From AC-32 sp036265535 (GTDB taxonomy: Bacteria; Actinomycetota; Thermoleophilia; Gaiellales; Gaiellaceae): 57,531 bases of DNA. Below, in pieces: positions 11,951 to 19,262 of the stretch (its first letter is position 1; every line of letters starts with the position of its first letter). The stretch is taken from contig DATAOV010000083.1 of the NCBI GenBank assembly GCA_036265535.1, forward strand, positions 1 through 57,531, in the 5' to 3' direction. A model generated the notes under the pieces. It saw only the letters and a program-made list of their open reading frames with translations. It had not been told where the DNA came from and searched no databases. Position numbers and translations under genes: made by a program.

Positions 11951-12430
11951 ATGGCGACCGTCGAGCGACAAGAGGTGAAGGCCGTAGCCAAGTGGGTGCG
12001 CATGTCGCCCCGCAAGGCGCGGCTCGTGGTCGAGCACATCCGGGGCCGATCGGTCCCGGAGGCTCGAACCGTGCTCGCGTTCACCCAGCGCGCCGCCGCC
12101 CGCGAGATCGAGAAGGTGCTGAGCTCGGCGGTCGCGAACGCCGAGGCGAACCACAACCTCGTCGGCGACGACCTGATCGTCTCGGCTGCCTACGTGGACG
12201 AGGGCCCGGTCATGAAGCGCTGGCGCGCCCGTGCGCGCGGCCGCGCAGCCCGGATCCAGAAGCCCACCTGTCACATCACCGTGAAGCTGGTCGAGGTCGA
12301 GCGGGCGCCGGAGCCGGCGCCGCCGCTCGAGCCCGAGGCCGAGGAAAAGCCCAAGCGAAAGTCGGCCGCGAACAAGGCAGCCGCGCCGAAGCGAAGGACG
12401 CCTGCGAAGAAGAAGGAGGCAGAGGCCTAA
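11951..12430 (+). CDS. rplV: 50S ribosomal protein L22 with basic C-terminal extension
   Basis: L22 lines the exit tunnel with its beta-hairpin. The first 115-120 of 159 residues are the normal domain (VRMSPRKARLVVEHIRG, AVANAEANHNL, VDEGPVMKRWRARARGRA). The rest is a low-complexity tail: Pro/Glu-rich, then Lys/Ala-rich ending KRRTPAKKKEAEA. Such tails occur in some actinobacterial ribosomal proteins and are probably disordered on the ribosome surface. It abuts rpsC with no spacer. Confidence 0.98.
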   Translation: MATVERQEVKAVAKWVRMSPRKARLVVEHIRGRSVPEARTVLAFTQRAAAREIEKVLSSAVANAEANHNLVGDDLIVSAAYVDEGPVMKRWRARARGRAARIQKPTCHITVKLVEVERAPEPAPPLEPEAEEKPKRKSAANKAAAPKRRTPAKKKEAEA

Positions 12431-13456
12431 ATGGGTCAGAAAATCCATCCCGGCGGCCTGCGCGTGGGCGTCATCCACGACTGGAAGTCGAACTGGTACA
12501 CAGGCACGAAGGAGTTCTCGGCGTTCCTGCTCGAGGACATCAAGATCCGCGAGCACATCTACGGCAAGCTCGCGCACGCGGGCCTGTCCGACATCCTGAT
12601 CCGCAAGGACGCGCAGCGGATCACGATCGACATCTACACGGCCCGCCCTGGAATCGTGATCGGCAAGTCAGGCGTCGAGGTGGACGCACTGCGCAAGGAC
12701 ATCCACGGCATGACTAACAAGGCCGTCCATATCAACATCAACGAGATCAAGCGCCCCGAGCTGGACGCGAAGCTCGTCGCCCAGTCGATCGCGGAGCAGC
12801 TCGAGAACCGCGTGAGCTTCCGGCGCGCGATGAAGCGCTCGCTCGCCTCCGCGATGCGCTCCGGCGCCCAGGGCGTGAAGGTCATCTGCGGCGGTCGGCT
12901 CGGCGGCGGCGAGATGAGCCGCTCGGAGATGTACTCCGAGGGCCGCGTGCCGCTGCACACGATCCGCGCCGACATCGACTACGGCTTCGCCGAGGCCAAG
13001 ACGACCTTCGGCCGCATCGGCGTCAAGGTCTGGATCAACAAGGGCGAGATCATGCCCGAGGGCTACGAGGGCGTCTCACAGCGCGACTCCCGCCTGGGCG
13101 ACCAGGATCAGGCCCGCCGGCGTGGTGGCACCGCCGAAGGCCTCGGCGCCTCCCGTGAGGGCGGCCGCGGGCGCGGTCCCGACCGCGAGGGTCTCGGTCC
13201 GGTGCGTCAGCGCAGGCGCGGCCAGGGTGGCGGCCCGAGGCGGTCAGGCCGCGGGCGCGCCAGCGCTCAGGACAATGTCGAGCGCCCTCGCACCGACGAG
13301 CAGGCGACCTCCACCGAGGGGGCCGAGCAGCCGCCGGTCGAGCCGGAGGAGACCAGGCCGGAGGCGGAGACCGTCGCCGAAGCGCCCGCACAGGCAGAGG
13401 ACCAGCCGAAGCCCGAGAGCTCGGGCGACGAGTCCACGGAGAAGAGTGACGGCTGA
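12431..13456 (+). CDS. rpsC: 30S ribosomal protein S3 with long C-terminal extension
   Basis: S3 guards the mRNA entry tunnel and contributes to helicase activity. The normal domain spans about residues 1-215: MGQKIHPGGLRVG, a KH domain around PGIVIGKSG, and the C-terminal domain with GGRLGGGEMSRSE and KVWINKGEI. Residues about 216-341 are extra. A stretch rich in Arg and Gly (about 220-282) is followed by an acidic Glu/Pro/Ala stretch (283-341). Bacterial S3 is normally 210-280 residues, so this is long. The frame is open and GC-skewed throughout, with no sign of frameshift. Its TGA overlaps the rplP ATG (TGATG). Confidence 0.97.
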   Translation: MGQKIHPGGLRVGVIHDWKSNWYTGTKEFSAFLLEDIKIREHIYGKLAHAGLSDILIRKDAQRITIDIYTARPGIVIGKSGVEVDALRKDIHGMTNKAVHININEIKRPELDAKLVAQSIAEQLENRVSFRRAMKRSLASAMRSGAQGVKVICGGRLGGGEMSRSEMYSEGRVPLHTIRADIDYGFAEAKTTFGRIGVKVWINKGEIMPEGYEGVSQRDSRLGDQDQARRRGGTAEGLGASREGGRGRGPDREGLGPVRQRRRGQGGGPRRSGRGRASAQDNVERPRTDEQATSTEGAEQPPVEPEETRPEAETVAEAPAQAEDQPKPESSGDESTEKSDG

Positions 13457-13881
13457 TGCTGCTCCCGAAGAAGACCAAGTACCGCAAGTACCAGCGAGGC
13501 CGCCGCAGAGGCGTCTCGAAGGGTCAGACGACCGTTCAGGCCGGCGACTACGGCCTGAAGGCGCTCGAGGCCGGCTGGATCACCAACCGACAGATCGAGG
13601 CGGCCCGAATTGCGATGACGCGGAAGATCCGCCGCGGCGGGAAGGTCTGGATCAACGTCTTCCCGGACAAGCCGGTGACGCAGAAGCCGGCCGAGACGCG
13701 GATGGGTTCCGGCAAGGGCGCACCCGAGCACTGGGTCGCGGTCGTGAAGCCGGGCCGCGTGATGTTCGAGCTCGCCGGCGTCGACGACGCGCTCGCGAAG
13801 GAGGCCCTGCGCCTGGCCGGCCGCAAGCTGCCGATCAAGACAAAGGTCGTCACGAGGGAGGCGGATCTCTTTGCGAGCTAG
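13456..13881 (+). CDS. rplP: 50S ribosomal protein L16
   Basis: L16 helps position tRNA in the A site. The 141-residue protein begins MLLPKKTKYRKYQRGR and has the conserved GYGL-like DYGLKALEAGWIT segment, ETRMGSGKGAPEHWVAVVKPGR, and a full-length C terminus. The Arg of the hydroxylation motif region (ETRMGSGKG) is present. Its start overlaps the rpsC stop, and its end overlaps rpmC by 11 nt. Confidence 0.99.
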   Translation: MLLPKKTKYRKYQRGRRRGVSKGQTTVQAGDYGLKALEAGWITNRQIEAARIAMTRKIRRGGKVWINVFPDKPVTQKPAETRMGSGKGAPEHWVAVVKPGRVMFELAGVDDALAKEALRLAGRKLPIKTKVVTREADLFAS

Positions 13882-14086
13882 AGAGCTGCGCGACCTGACC
13901 GACGAGGAGCTGGAGATGCGGCTCGCCGACACGCGCCAGGAGCTGTTCAACCTGCGCTTCCAGTCCGCGACCGGCGCGCTCGAGAATCCCGCGCGTCTGA
14001 AGCACGCCAAGCGTGAGATCGCACGCATCCTGACCGTCCGAAACGAGCGGGAAGGAAGCCTGATCACGAGAGAGACGAATGGCTGA
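13871..14086 (+). CDS. rpmC: 50S ribosomal protein L29
   Basis: L29 is a small helical protein at the tunnel exit, next to L23. The 71-residue product starts at TTG 13871 (MRARELRDLTDEELEMRL), inside the end of rplP, after GAGGGAGGCGG as ribosome site. It contains the family signature LFNLRFQSATGALENPARL. Both ends overlap neighbours: 11 nt with rplP and 8 nt with rpsQ. The TTG is the only start that gives a full N terminus. Confidence 0.97.
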   Translation: MRARELRDLTDEELEMRLADTRQELFNLRFQSATGALENPARLKHAKREIARILTVRNEREGSLITRETNG

Positions 14087-14696
14087 CGAGAACCAGACAC
14101 CAGAAGAAGAGCCGAAGGAAGACGAGACCCAGGCCGCCTCGGAGGAGACGGTGGAGGAAACCCCCGTCGCCGAAGAGTCTCCGCCGGAGGCGGAGGAAGC
14201 CGAGCCGGCGGCGGACGAGCCTCCGGCCGACCAGGAGCCTGCGCAGGAGCCTGCCGCCGAGGCCGCGGAGGAGCCTGTCCAGGAGAAGCCGACAGCCGCG
14301 GAGGAGGCCGCTCCGGCCCCACAGTCGGTCGCCAAGCCGAAGCGCAAGCGCTTGCCGCGCTCGCAGCGCCACAAGCACTCGAAGCCGAAGCGCGAGCGCC
14401 CTGCCGAGCGGCGTCCGATCGTGCGGCTGCCCAAGCCCGAGCACGATCGCGGGCGCAGCCAGGAGCGGCGCGGCGTCGTCGTCTCGAGCGCGATGGACAA
14501 GACGATCGTCGTCAAGGTCGACACCGTGAAGGCGCACCCGAAGTACAAGAAGGTCGTCCGCCGCTCGTCCAAGTTCCATGCCCACGACGAGCAGAACGCG
14601 GCCAAGGTCGGCGACCTGGTCCGGATCGTCGAGACGCGTCCGCTCTCGAAGACGAAGAACTGGCGCCTCGCGGAAGTGCTCGAGGAGGCCAAGTAG
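14079..14696 (+). CDS. rpsQ: 30S ribosomal protein S17 with very long N-terminal extension
   Basis: S17 is a primary 16S rRNA binding protein, usually 80-95 residues. Here only residues about 127-205 are the S17 fold (RRGVVVSSAMDKTIVVKVDT, VRIVETRPLSKTKNWRLAEV). They are preceded by about 79 acidic residues (Glu/Ala/Pro-rich) and a strongly basic linker (about 86-130, KPKRKRLPRSQRHKHSKPKR). The start ATG 14079 overlaps rpmC by 8 nt, follows GAGAGAGACGA, and gives one open frame throughout. No internal ATG or GTG with a good ribosome site is obvious near residue 127. The extension is therefore probably translated, though a processed or internally started S17 cannot be excluded. Confidence 0.95.
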   Translation: MADENQTPEEEPKEDETQAASEETVEETPVAEESPPEAEEAEPAADEPPADQEPAQEPAAEAAEEPVQEKPTAAEEAAPAPQSVAKPKRKRLPRSQRHKHSKPKRERPAERRPIVRLPKPEHDRGRSQERRGVVVSSAMDKTIVVKVDTVKAHPKYKKVVRRSSKFHAHDEQNAAKVGDLVRIVETRPLSKTKNWRLAEVLEEAK

Positions 14697-14868
14697 TGAC
14701 GGTCACCCTCCTCGCATCTCGCACTCTGCGGAGCGCTGCCAAGCGGCGGCTGGCGCACCTCGATGGCGTCCGCCCTGGAGTCACGGCCTCCGGCTACGAG
14801 CGCTCCCTGCCTCCTTGCCATCCTCGCTCTTCGCGACCCCAGAGCACGATCTACAAGGAGGGCGACCT
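14697..14868 (+). repeat. Structured spacer A1 between rpsQ and rplN
   Basis: A 172-nt non-coding gap in an operon where most genes overlap. It contains the shared core GATGGCGTCC (14762-14771) and a 22-nt block at 14798-14819 (GAGCGCTCCCTGCCTCC...) that matches 20 of 22 bases in the rpmJ-rpsM spacer. It also shares GCGACCC and a GATCTAC...AAGGAG end with the other spacers. No convincing ORF or promoter is seen in it. Confidence 0.65.
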
Positions 14869-15237
14869 GTGATCCAGCAGGAATCCCGCCTCCGCGTCGC
14901 CGACAACACGGGCGCCCGTGAGATCCTGTGCATCCGCGTCAAGGGCGGCTCCAAGCGCCGCTACGCCCGCGTGGGCGATGTGATCACCGCCACCGTCAAG
15001 AGTGCGAGCCCGCAGGGCGCCGTCAAGAAGGGCGAGGTCGTGGAGGCCGTGGTCGTCCGCACCCGCAAGCCCTTCGGCCGCAACGACGGCACCTCGATCG
15101 CCTTCGACGAGAACGCCGCGGTATTGATCGACACGGCACGCAACCCGCGCGGCACCCGCATCTTCGGCCCTGTCGCGCGCGAGCTGCGCGAGAAGAACTT
15201 CATGAAGATCGTGTCCCTCGCCCCAGAGGTCCTCTGA
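14869..15237 (+). CDS. rplN: 50S ribosomal protein L14
   Basis: L14 lies at the subunit interface (bridge B8) and binds RsfS. The 122-residue protein starts at GTG 14869 (MIQQESRLRVADNTGAREI) after AAGGAGGGCGACC, a strong ribosome site. It has the family signature ARVGDVITATVKSASP and ends REKNFMKIVSLAPEVL, the complete C terminus. It begins the spc part of the superoperon behind structured spacer A1. Its TGA overlaps the rplX ATG. Confidence 0.99.
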   Translation: MIQQESRLRVADNTGAREILCIRVKGGSKRRYARVGDVITATVKSASPQGAVKKGEVVEAVVVRTRKPFGRNDGTSIAFDENAAVLIDTARNPRGTRIFGPVARELREKNFMKIVSLAPEVL

Positions 15238-15608
15238 TGAGCCACAAGATGAAAGTCCGCAAAGGAGATCTCGTCCACATGCTCTCGGGCAAGGACCGCG
15301 GCAAGCAGGGCCGCGTCGTCGAGGCGCGCCCCCGCGAGCGGCGGGTCGTGGTCGAGAATCTGAACGTCGTCAAGCGCCACACGAGGCCCCGGCCGATCAA
15401 GGACTCGAGCCGCATGGGCGGTACGCAGATGACTCCCGGCGGCGTGATCGAGAAGCCCTCGCCCGTTCCGGTCGCGAACGTGATGCTCGTCTGCCCCACG
15501 TGCAACCGCCCGACGCGGATCGGGATGACGACCAAGGAAGTCAAGGGCCGAGACGTGCACGTGCGTGTCTGCAAGCGGGTCGACTGCGGTCAGGAGATCG
15601 ACAAGTGA
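15237..15608 (+). CDS. rplX: 50S ribosomal protein L24
   Basis: L24 is an assembly initiator of the 50S subunit. The 123-residue protein starts at ATG 15237, overlapping the rplN stop. A KOW motif covers about residues 5-32 (KVRKGDLVHMLSGKDRGKQG). The C terminus has four cysteines in a CxxC...CxxxxxC pattern (CPTCN and CKRVDCGQ), suggesting a bound zinc; some bacterial L24 proteins keep this element. It is followed by structured spacer B1. Confidence 0.98.
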   Translation: MSHKMKVRKGDLVHMLSGKDRGKQGRVVEARPRERRVVVENLNVVKRHTRPRPIKDSSRMGGTQMTPGGVIEKPSPVPVANVMLVCPTCNRPTRIGMTTKEVKGRDVHVRVCKRVDCGQEIDK

Positions 15609-15705
15609 GGCGTCGCTTGCGATGCCGTCCTCTGGAGGCACGAGCTCTGCTCGTGCCTCCGTCTGAACTGTCCGGTCGATGCGCCGTCTGTCAGGAGATC
15701 GACAC
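15609..15705 (+). repeat. Structured spacer B1 between rplX and rplE
   Basis: A 97-nt spacer with two hairpins. Hairpin I is GGCGTCG-CTTG-CGATGCC (15609-15626). Hairpin II is a perfect 12-bp stem with a TCT loop (15634-15660, GGAGGCACGAGC paired with GCTCGTGCCTCC). The core GATGCCGTCC lies at 15621-15630. Spacer B2 has the same length, the same hairpin I with a compensating base-pair change, and a hairpin at the same place. The AGGAG before rplE lies at 15693-15697. Confidence 0.75.
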
Positions 15706-16305
15706 GTGAGCCCGCGGCGCCGCACCGAGGGGACGAACGGCTACGTGCCGCGACTGAAGACGACCTACGAGCAGGACGTGCGCCCGCGCCTGAAGGACGA
15801 GCTCCAGCTGAGCTCGGTGATGCAGGTCCCGCGCGTCCAGAAGATCACGCTCAACATGGGGGTCGGAGAGGCGAAGACCGAGGCGAAGGCGCTCGACAGC
15901 GCGATCGAGGAACTGACCACGATCGCGGGGCAGCGTGCCCAGATGCGCAAGGCCCGCAAGTCGATCGCCGGCTTCAAGGTGCGCGAGGGCATGCCCGTCG
16001 GCGCGCGCGTGACGCTTCGCGGCGCCCGCAGGGGGGAGTTCCTCGACCGGCTCGTCTCGATCGCGCTCCCGCGCATCCGCGACTTCCGAGGGCTTGACCC
16101 GGGCTCGTTCGACGGCCGCGGCAACTTCTCGCTCGGGATTCGCGAGCAGATCATCTTCCCGGAAATCGACTACGACTCGATCGCCGCGATCCGCGGCCTC
16201 GACGTCGCGATCACGACCACGGCAGCGGACGACGAGCAGGGGCTGGCGCTCCTGCGCGCGCTCGGAATGCCGTTTGCACAGACGAGCAGCGAAGGAGAGT
16301 CGTAA
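15706..16305 (+). CDS. rplE: 50S ribosomal protein L5
   Basis: L5 binds 5S rRNA in the central protuberance and contacts P-site tRNA. From GTG 15706 the protein is 199 residues; AGGAG lies 8 nt upstream. A second GTG at 15745 would give the more usual N terminus MPRLKTTYEQDVRPRLKDE (186 residues), so the start is not certain. Family features are VPRVQKITLNMGVGEA, FKVREGMPVGARVTLRG and FSLGIREQIIFPEIDYD. The gene follows structured spacer B1 and is 3 nt from rpsN. Confidence 0.98.
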   Translation: MSPRRRTEGTNGYVPRLKTTYEQDVRPRLKDELQLSSVMQVPRVQKITLNMGVGEAKTEAKALDSAIEELTTIAGQRAQMRKARKSIAGFKVREGMPVGARVTLRGARRGEFLDRLVSIALPRIRDFRGLDPGSFDGRGNFSLGIREQIIFPEIDYDSIAAIRGLDVAITTTAADDEQGLALLRALGMPFAQTSSEGES

Positions 16306-16308
16306 GGA

Positions 16309-16494
16309 ATGGCGAGAAAGGCCCTGATCGAGAAGTCGCGCAAGCCACAGCGCTTCAAGGTGCGTGCCTACACGCGCTGCAACCGCTGCGGCCGGCCGCG
16401 CGCGGTCTACAAGAAGTTCGGGCTCTGCCGAATCTGCCTGCGCGATCTCGCCCACGAGGGCGTCATCCCGGGCATGACCAAGTCGAGCTGGTAG
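16309..16494 (+). CDS. rpsN: 30S ribosomal protein S14, zinc-binding type
   Basis: S14 belongs to the 30S head. This is the short 61-residue form with four zinc cysteines (CNRCG and CRIC), starting MARKALIEKSRK. The zinc-free paralogue used under zinc starvation by many actinobacteria is not in this window. GAAGGAG lies 6-12 nt before ATG 16309. The order rplE-rpsN-rpsH is the standard spc arrangement. Confidence 0.99.
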   Translation: MARKALIEKSRKPQRFKVRAYTRCNRCGRPRAVYKKFGLCRICLRDLAHEGVIPGMTKSSW

Positions 16495-16502
16495 GAGGGG
16501 GC

Positions 16503-16904
16503 ATGCAGACCGACCCGATCGCAGACATGCTGACCCGGATTCGCAACGCCAACCGCGCGCTGCACGAGCGCGCCGAGATGCCGAGCTCGCGGCTGAAGAC
16601 CGAGATCGCGCGGCTGCTCAAGGAGGAGGGCTACATCCGCGACTACGAGGTCAAGCGCGAGGAGGACACGCCGTACGACACGCTCGTGATCGAGCTGAAG
16701 TTCGGCCGCAACCGCGAGCGCGTGATCACCGACCTCAAGCGTGTCTCCAAGCCCGGCCGGCGCGTCTACGCGCGCAAAGACCGGCTCCCGCGCGTCCTCG
16801 GCGGGATGGGCATCTCGATCCTGTCCACCTCCAACGGCGTGATCACGAGCCGTACAGCAGCCGAGCAAGGCGTCGGCGGCGAGGTCGTCTGTTTCGTCTG
16901 GTGA
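16503..16904 (+). CDS. rpsH: 30S ribosomal protein S8
   Basis: S8 binds the central domain of 16S rRNA; in E. coli it also represses the spc operon at the start of rplE. The 133-residue protein begins MQTDPIADMLTRIRNANRA and has the C-terminal signature GGMGISILSTSNGVITSRTA and GGEVVCFVW. A GGAGGGG site precedes ATG 16503. It is 3 nt from rplF. Confidence 0.99.
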   Translation: MQTDPIADMLTRIRNANRALHERAEMPSSRLKTEIARLLKEEGYIRDYEVKREEDTPYDTLVIELKFGRNRERVITDLKRVSKPGRRVYARKDRLPRVLGGMGISILSTSNGVITSRTAAEQGVGGEVVCFVW

Positions 16905-16907
16905 GCC

Positions 16908-17441
16908 ATGAGTCGAATCGGTAGACAGCCCATCGAGATTCCGGCCGGCGTGGCGGTCTCGCTCTCACCCGGCCGCGTGATGGTCAACGGGCCGCTGGGC
17001 GAGCTCAGCCAGCAGGTGCCGCTGCGCATGCAGGTCGAGCAGGAGGACGCCACCGTCATCGTCAAGCGGCCGACCGAACGCGGGGAGGACCGCGCGTTGC
17101 ACGGGCTCACGCGCAGCCTGATCGCCAACATGGTCGAGGGCGTCACGAACGGGTTCCAGAAGCGCCTGGAGATCCAGGGCGTCGGCTACCGCGCGTCCTT
17201 GCGCGGCACCGATCTCGAGCTCAACGTCGGCTTCTCGCACCCGGTCGTGTTGAAGGCGCCGCAGGGGATCACGTTCGAGGTGCCGACGCCGACCGAAGTG
17301 ATCGTCAAGGGCATCGACAAGCAGCAGGTGGGCCAGATCGCTGCCGAGGTGCGCAAGGTGCGCCCGCCCGAGCCGTACAAGGGCAAGGGGATCCGCTACG
17401 AGGGCGAGTACGTGCGCCGGAAGGTCGGGAAGCGCGCATGA
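16908..17441 (+). CDS. rplF: 50S ribosomal protein L6
   Basis: L6 lies near the sarcin-ricin loop and the factor-binding site. The 177-residue protein begins MSRIGRQPIEIPAGV, has two homologous halves, and contains the C-terminal signature RPPEPYKGKGIRYEGEYVRR. The length is standard. It is followed by the 97-nt structured spacer B2, the only break between rplF and rplO. Confidence 0.99.
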   Translation: MSRIGRQPIEIPAGVAVSLSPGRVMVNGPLGELSQQVPLRMQVEQEDATVIVKRPTERGEDRALHGLTRSLIANMVEGVTNGFQKRLEIQGVGYRASLRGTDLELNVGFSHPVVLKAPQGITFEVPTPTEVIVKGIDKQQVGQIAAEVRKVRPPEPYKGKGIRYEGEYVRRKVGKRA

Positions 17442-17538
17442 GACGTCGCTTGCGATGTCTCCGTCAGACCGGACGGGCTTTGCCCGTGCGGCCGTCTGAA
17501 ACGACCGGTCGACCCGTCGATCATACGGAGCAGCACGC
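17442..17538 (+). repeat. Structured spacer B2 between rplF and rplR
   Basis: A 97-nt spacer, the same length as B1. Hairpin I is GACGTCG-CTTG-CGATGTC (17442-17459), with a G-C pair of B1 replaced by A-T. The core GATGTCTCCGTC lies at 17454-17465. Hairpin II has an ACGGGC-TTT-GCCCGT tip, with flanking TCAGA and TCTGA arms. The end GTCGATCATACGGAG resembles the end of the rpmJ-rpsM spacer and supplies the rplR ribosome site. Confidence 0.75.
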
Positions 17539-17892
17539 GTGACCGTGCTCTCCGTCAGGCAGGCCCGCGCACGCAGGCACAAGCGCGTGCGGGGCAAGAT
17601 GTTCGGTACCGCCGAGCGCCCGCGCCTGGTCGTGTTCCGTTCGAACCGGGGCATCGAGGCGCAGCTCGTCGACGACCTCGAGGGCAAGACGCTCGCCGCC
17701 GCGAGCTGGCTCCAGTTGAAAGGAGCCAAGGGCTCGAAGACCGACCAGGCGGCCGCGGTCGGCAAGCTGCTGGCCCAGAACGCGAAGAAGGCCGATGTCG
17801 AGACCGTGGTGTTCGACCGCGGGGGCTACCTCTACCACGGCCGCGTCAAGGCGCTGGCCGATGCGGCACGCGAAGGAGGACTCAAGTTCTAG
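17539..17892 (+). CDS. rplR: 50S ribosomal protein L18
   Basis: L18 binds 5S rRNA and carries it into the central protuberance together with L5. The 117-residue protein starts at GTG 17539 (MTVLSVRQARARRHKRVRGK). It has RPRLVVFRSNRGIEAQLVDD, and ends FDRGGYLYHGRVKALADAAREGGLKF, the family signature. A GGAG site lies 9 nt upstream at the end of spacer B2. Its TAG overlaps the rpsE GTG. Confidence 0.98.
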   Translation: MTVLSVRQARARRHKRVRGKMFGTAERPRLVVFRSNRGIEAQLVDDLEGKTLAAASWLQLKGAKGSKTDQAAAVGKLLAQNAKKADVETVVFDRGGYLYHGRVKALADAAREGGLKF

Positions 17893-18485
17893 TGGCAATT
17901 GATGTTCAGGAGACGAGAGAGCTCAAGGAGCGCGTGGTCGAGATCAACCGCGTCGCCAAGGTCGTGAAGGGAGGGCGGCGGTTCTCGTTCACGGCGCTCG
18001 TCGTGATCGGCGACGAGGTCGACCGGGTCGGCCTTGGCTACGGCAAGGCGCGCGAGGTGCCGCTGGCGATCTCGAAGGCAGTCGACGACGCCAAGAAGAA
18101 CCTCTTCCAGGTGCCGCGGCACGGGACGACGATCACGCACGAGATCCTGGGCGAGTTCGGTGCTGCCCGCGTCCTGCTGCGGCCTGCGAGCGAGGGTACC
18201 GGCGTCATCGCCGGAGGCGGTGTCCGCGCCGTGCTCGAGCTGGCCGGGATCCGCGACATCCTGGCGAAGAGCCTGGGGACGACGAACCCGATCAACATGC
18301 TGAAGGCGACGGTTCAGGGCCTGCAGAGCCTGCGCCGTCCGGCCGAGGTGGCCGCGAGCCGCGGCCTCACGATCCAGCAGGTCCTGCCCGTGAGCGCGAA
18401 GCCGAAGGAGGAGGAGCCGGAGCCGGTCGCCGTGGCGGCCCCGGAGGTGAGCGATGGCGAAGCTGAAGATCACGCAGACGCGTAG
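17892..18485 (+). CDS. rpsE: 30S ribosomal protein S5
   Basis: S5 helps hold decoding fidelity at the mRNA entry channel. The 197-residue protein starts at GTG 17892 inside the rplR stop. It has the double-stranded RNA binding fold (VVEINRVAKVVKGGRRFSFT), GLGYGKAREVPLAI and the C-terminal domain with RPASEGTGVIAGGGVRAVLE. The last 35 or so residues form a charged Glu/Ala-rich tail. The tail's coding sequence overlaps the rpmD start by 32 nt in another frame. Confidence 0.98.
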   Translation: MAIDVQETRELKERVVEINRVAKVVKGGRRFSFTALVVIGDEVDRVGLGYGKAREVPLAISKAVDDAKKNLFQVPRHGTTITHEILGEFGAARVLLRPASEGTGVIAGGGVRAVLELAGIRDILAKSLGTTNPINMLKATVQGLQSLRRPAEVAASRGLTIQQVLPVSAKPKEEEPEPVAVAAPEVSDGEAEDHADA

Positions 18486-18633
18486 CTCGATCGGCCAGAG
18501 CGCCAGGCACCGAGGCACCCTGCGTGCGCTCGGCCTCGGCAAGATCGGCCGCAGCGTCGAGAAGGACGAAAGCCCGCAGGTCGCCGGTATGCTGAGGAAG
18601 GTCCGTCACCTCGTCAGGGTGGACACCGACTGA
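18454..18633 (+). CDS. rpmD: 50S ribosomal protein L30
   Basis: A 59-residue protein starting at ATG 18454 (MAKLKITQTRSSIGQSARHR), inside the last 32 nt of rpsE. The family pattern is clear: LRALGLGKIGRSVEKDES, then PQVAGMLRKVRHLVRV. GGAGGTGAGCG lies just upstream as ribosome site, and TGATG links it to rplO. L30 contacts 23S and 5S rRNA regions of the 50S subunit. Its order between rpsE and rplO is the standard one, which supports the call despite its small size and overlap. Confidence 0.96.
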   Translation: MAKLKITQTRSSIGQSARHRGTLRALGLGKIGRSVEKDESPQVAGMLRKVRHLVRVDTD

Positions 18634-19262
18634 TGGCCGACCAGCTCAACCTTTCGAACCTGAAGCCCGCGCAGGCGCGAAAGAACCGCAAGCGCGTGGG
18701 CCGTGGCCTGGGCTCCGGCAAAGGCCGCTACTCCGGCCGTGGGATCAAAGGCCAGAAGTCGCGCTCGGGGTCGAACAAGATGCGCCCGGGATTCGAGGGC
18801 GGCCAGAACCCGATCTACATGCGCCTGGGCAAGCAGCGCGGGCCGTACTCGAGGGATGCGATGCCGATGGGCCCGCATCGAACCTCGACCGTCCCGGTCA
18901 ACGTCGCGGCGCTCGAGGAGCGTTTCGACGGCGGCGCGGATGTCACGATCGAGGCGCTCGTCGAGAAGGGCTTGATCCGTAACTCGCGCACCGACGTGAA
19001 GCTGCTCGGCAACGGCGAGCTGAGCAAAAAGCTCAGCATCACCGTCCATGCCGCCTCTGCGAGCGCCCGCGAGAAGGTCGAGGCAGCCGGCGGCTCTTTG
19101 ACGCTTCTGCGCGAGCCGAAGATGCGCCGTCCGAAGCGCCGCCCGAAGAGCGCCGCGCCGAGCGAGCCCAAGGTCGAGGAGACCGGGCCGGAGGCAGAGG
19201 CAGAAACGGGGCCGGAGGCAGAGGCCGGGGCGGAGGCAGAGGCGGAAGGGGAGGAGAGCTAG
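18633..19262 (+). CDS. rplO: 50S ribosomal protein L15 with acidic C-terminal tail
   Basis: L15 is a late assembly protein of the 50S subunit. Residues 1 to about 150 are the normal protein (KRVGRGLGSGKGRYSGRGIKGQKSRSG, GFEGGQNPIYMRLGK, GGSLTLL). The rest is a Lys/Arg patch followed by an acidic tail of Glu-Ala repeats. The tail is encoded by a short tandem DNA repeat at about 19185-19240 (GGGCCGGAGGCAGAGGC units). Total length is 209 residues against the usual 145-150. It abuts secY with no spacer. Confidence 0.97.
   Translation: MADQLNLSNLKPAQARKNRKRVGRGLGSGKGRYSGRGIKGQKSRSGSNKMRPGFEGGQNPIYMRLGKQRGPYSRDAMPMGPHRTSTVPVNVAALEERFDGGADVTIEALVEKGLIRNSRTDVKLLGNGELSKKLSITVHAASASAREKVEAAGGSLTLLREPKMRRPKRRPKSAAPSEPKVEETGPEAEAETGPEAEAGAEAEAEGEES

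Noticed and set aside
19185..19250. Tandem repeat in rplO as a possible mobile or VNTR element
   Set aside because: It is only about two and a half imperfect units of Glu-Ala coding sequence within an open frame; a simple low-complexity tail explains it.
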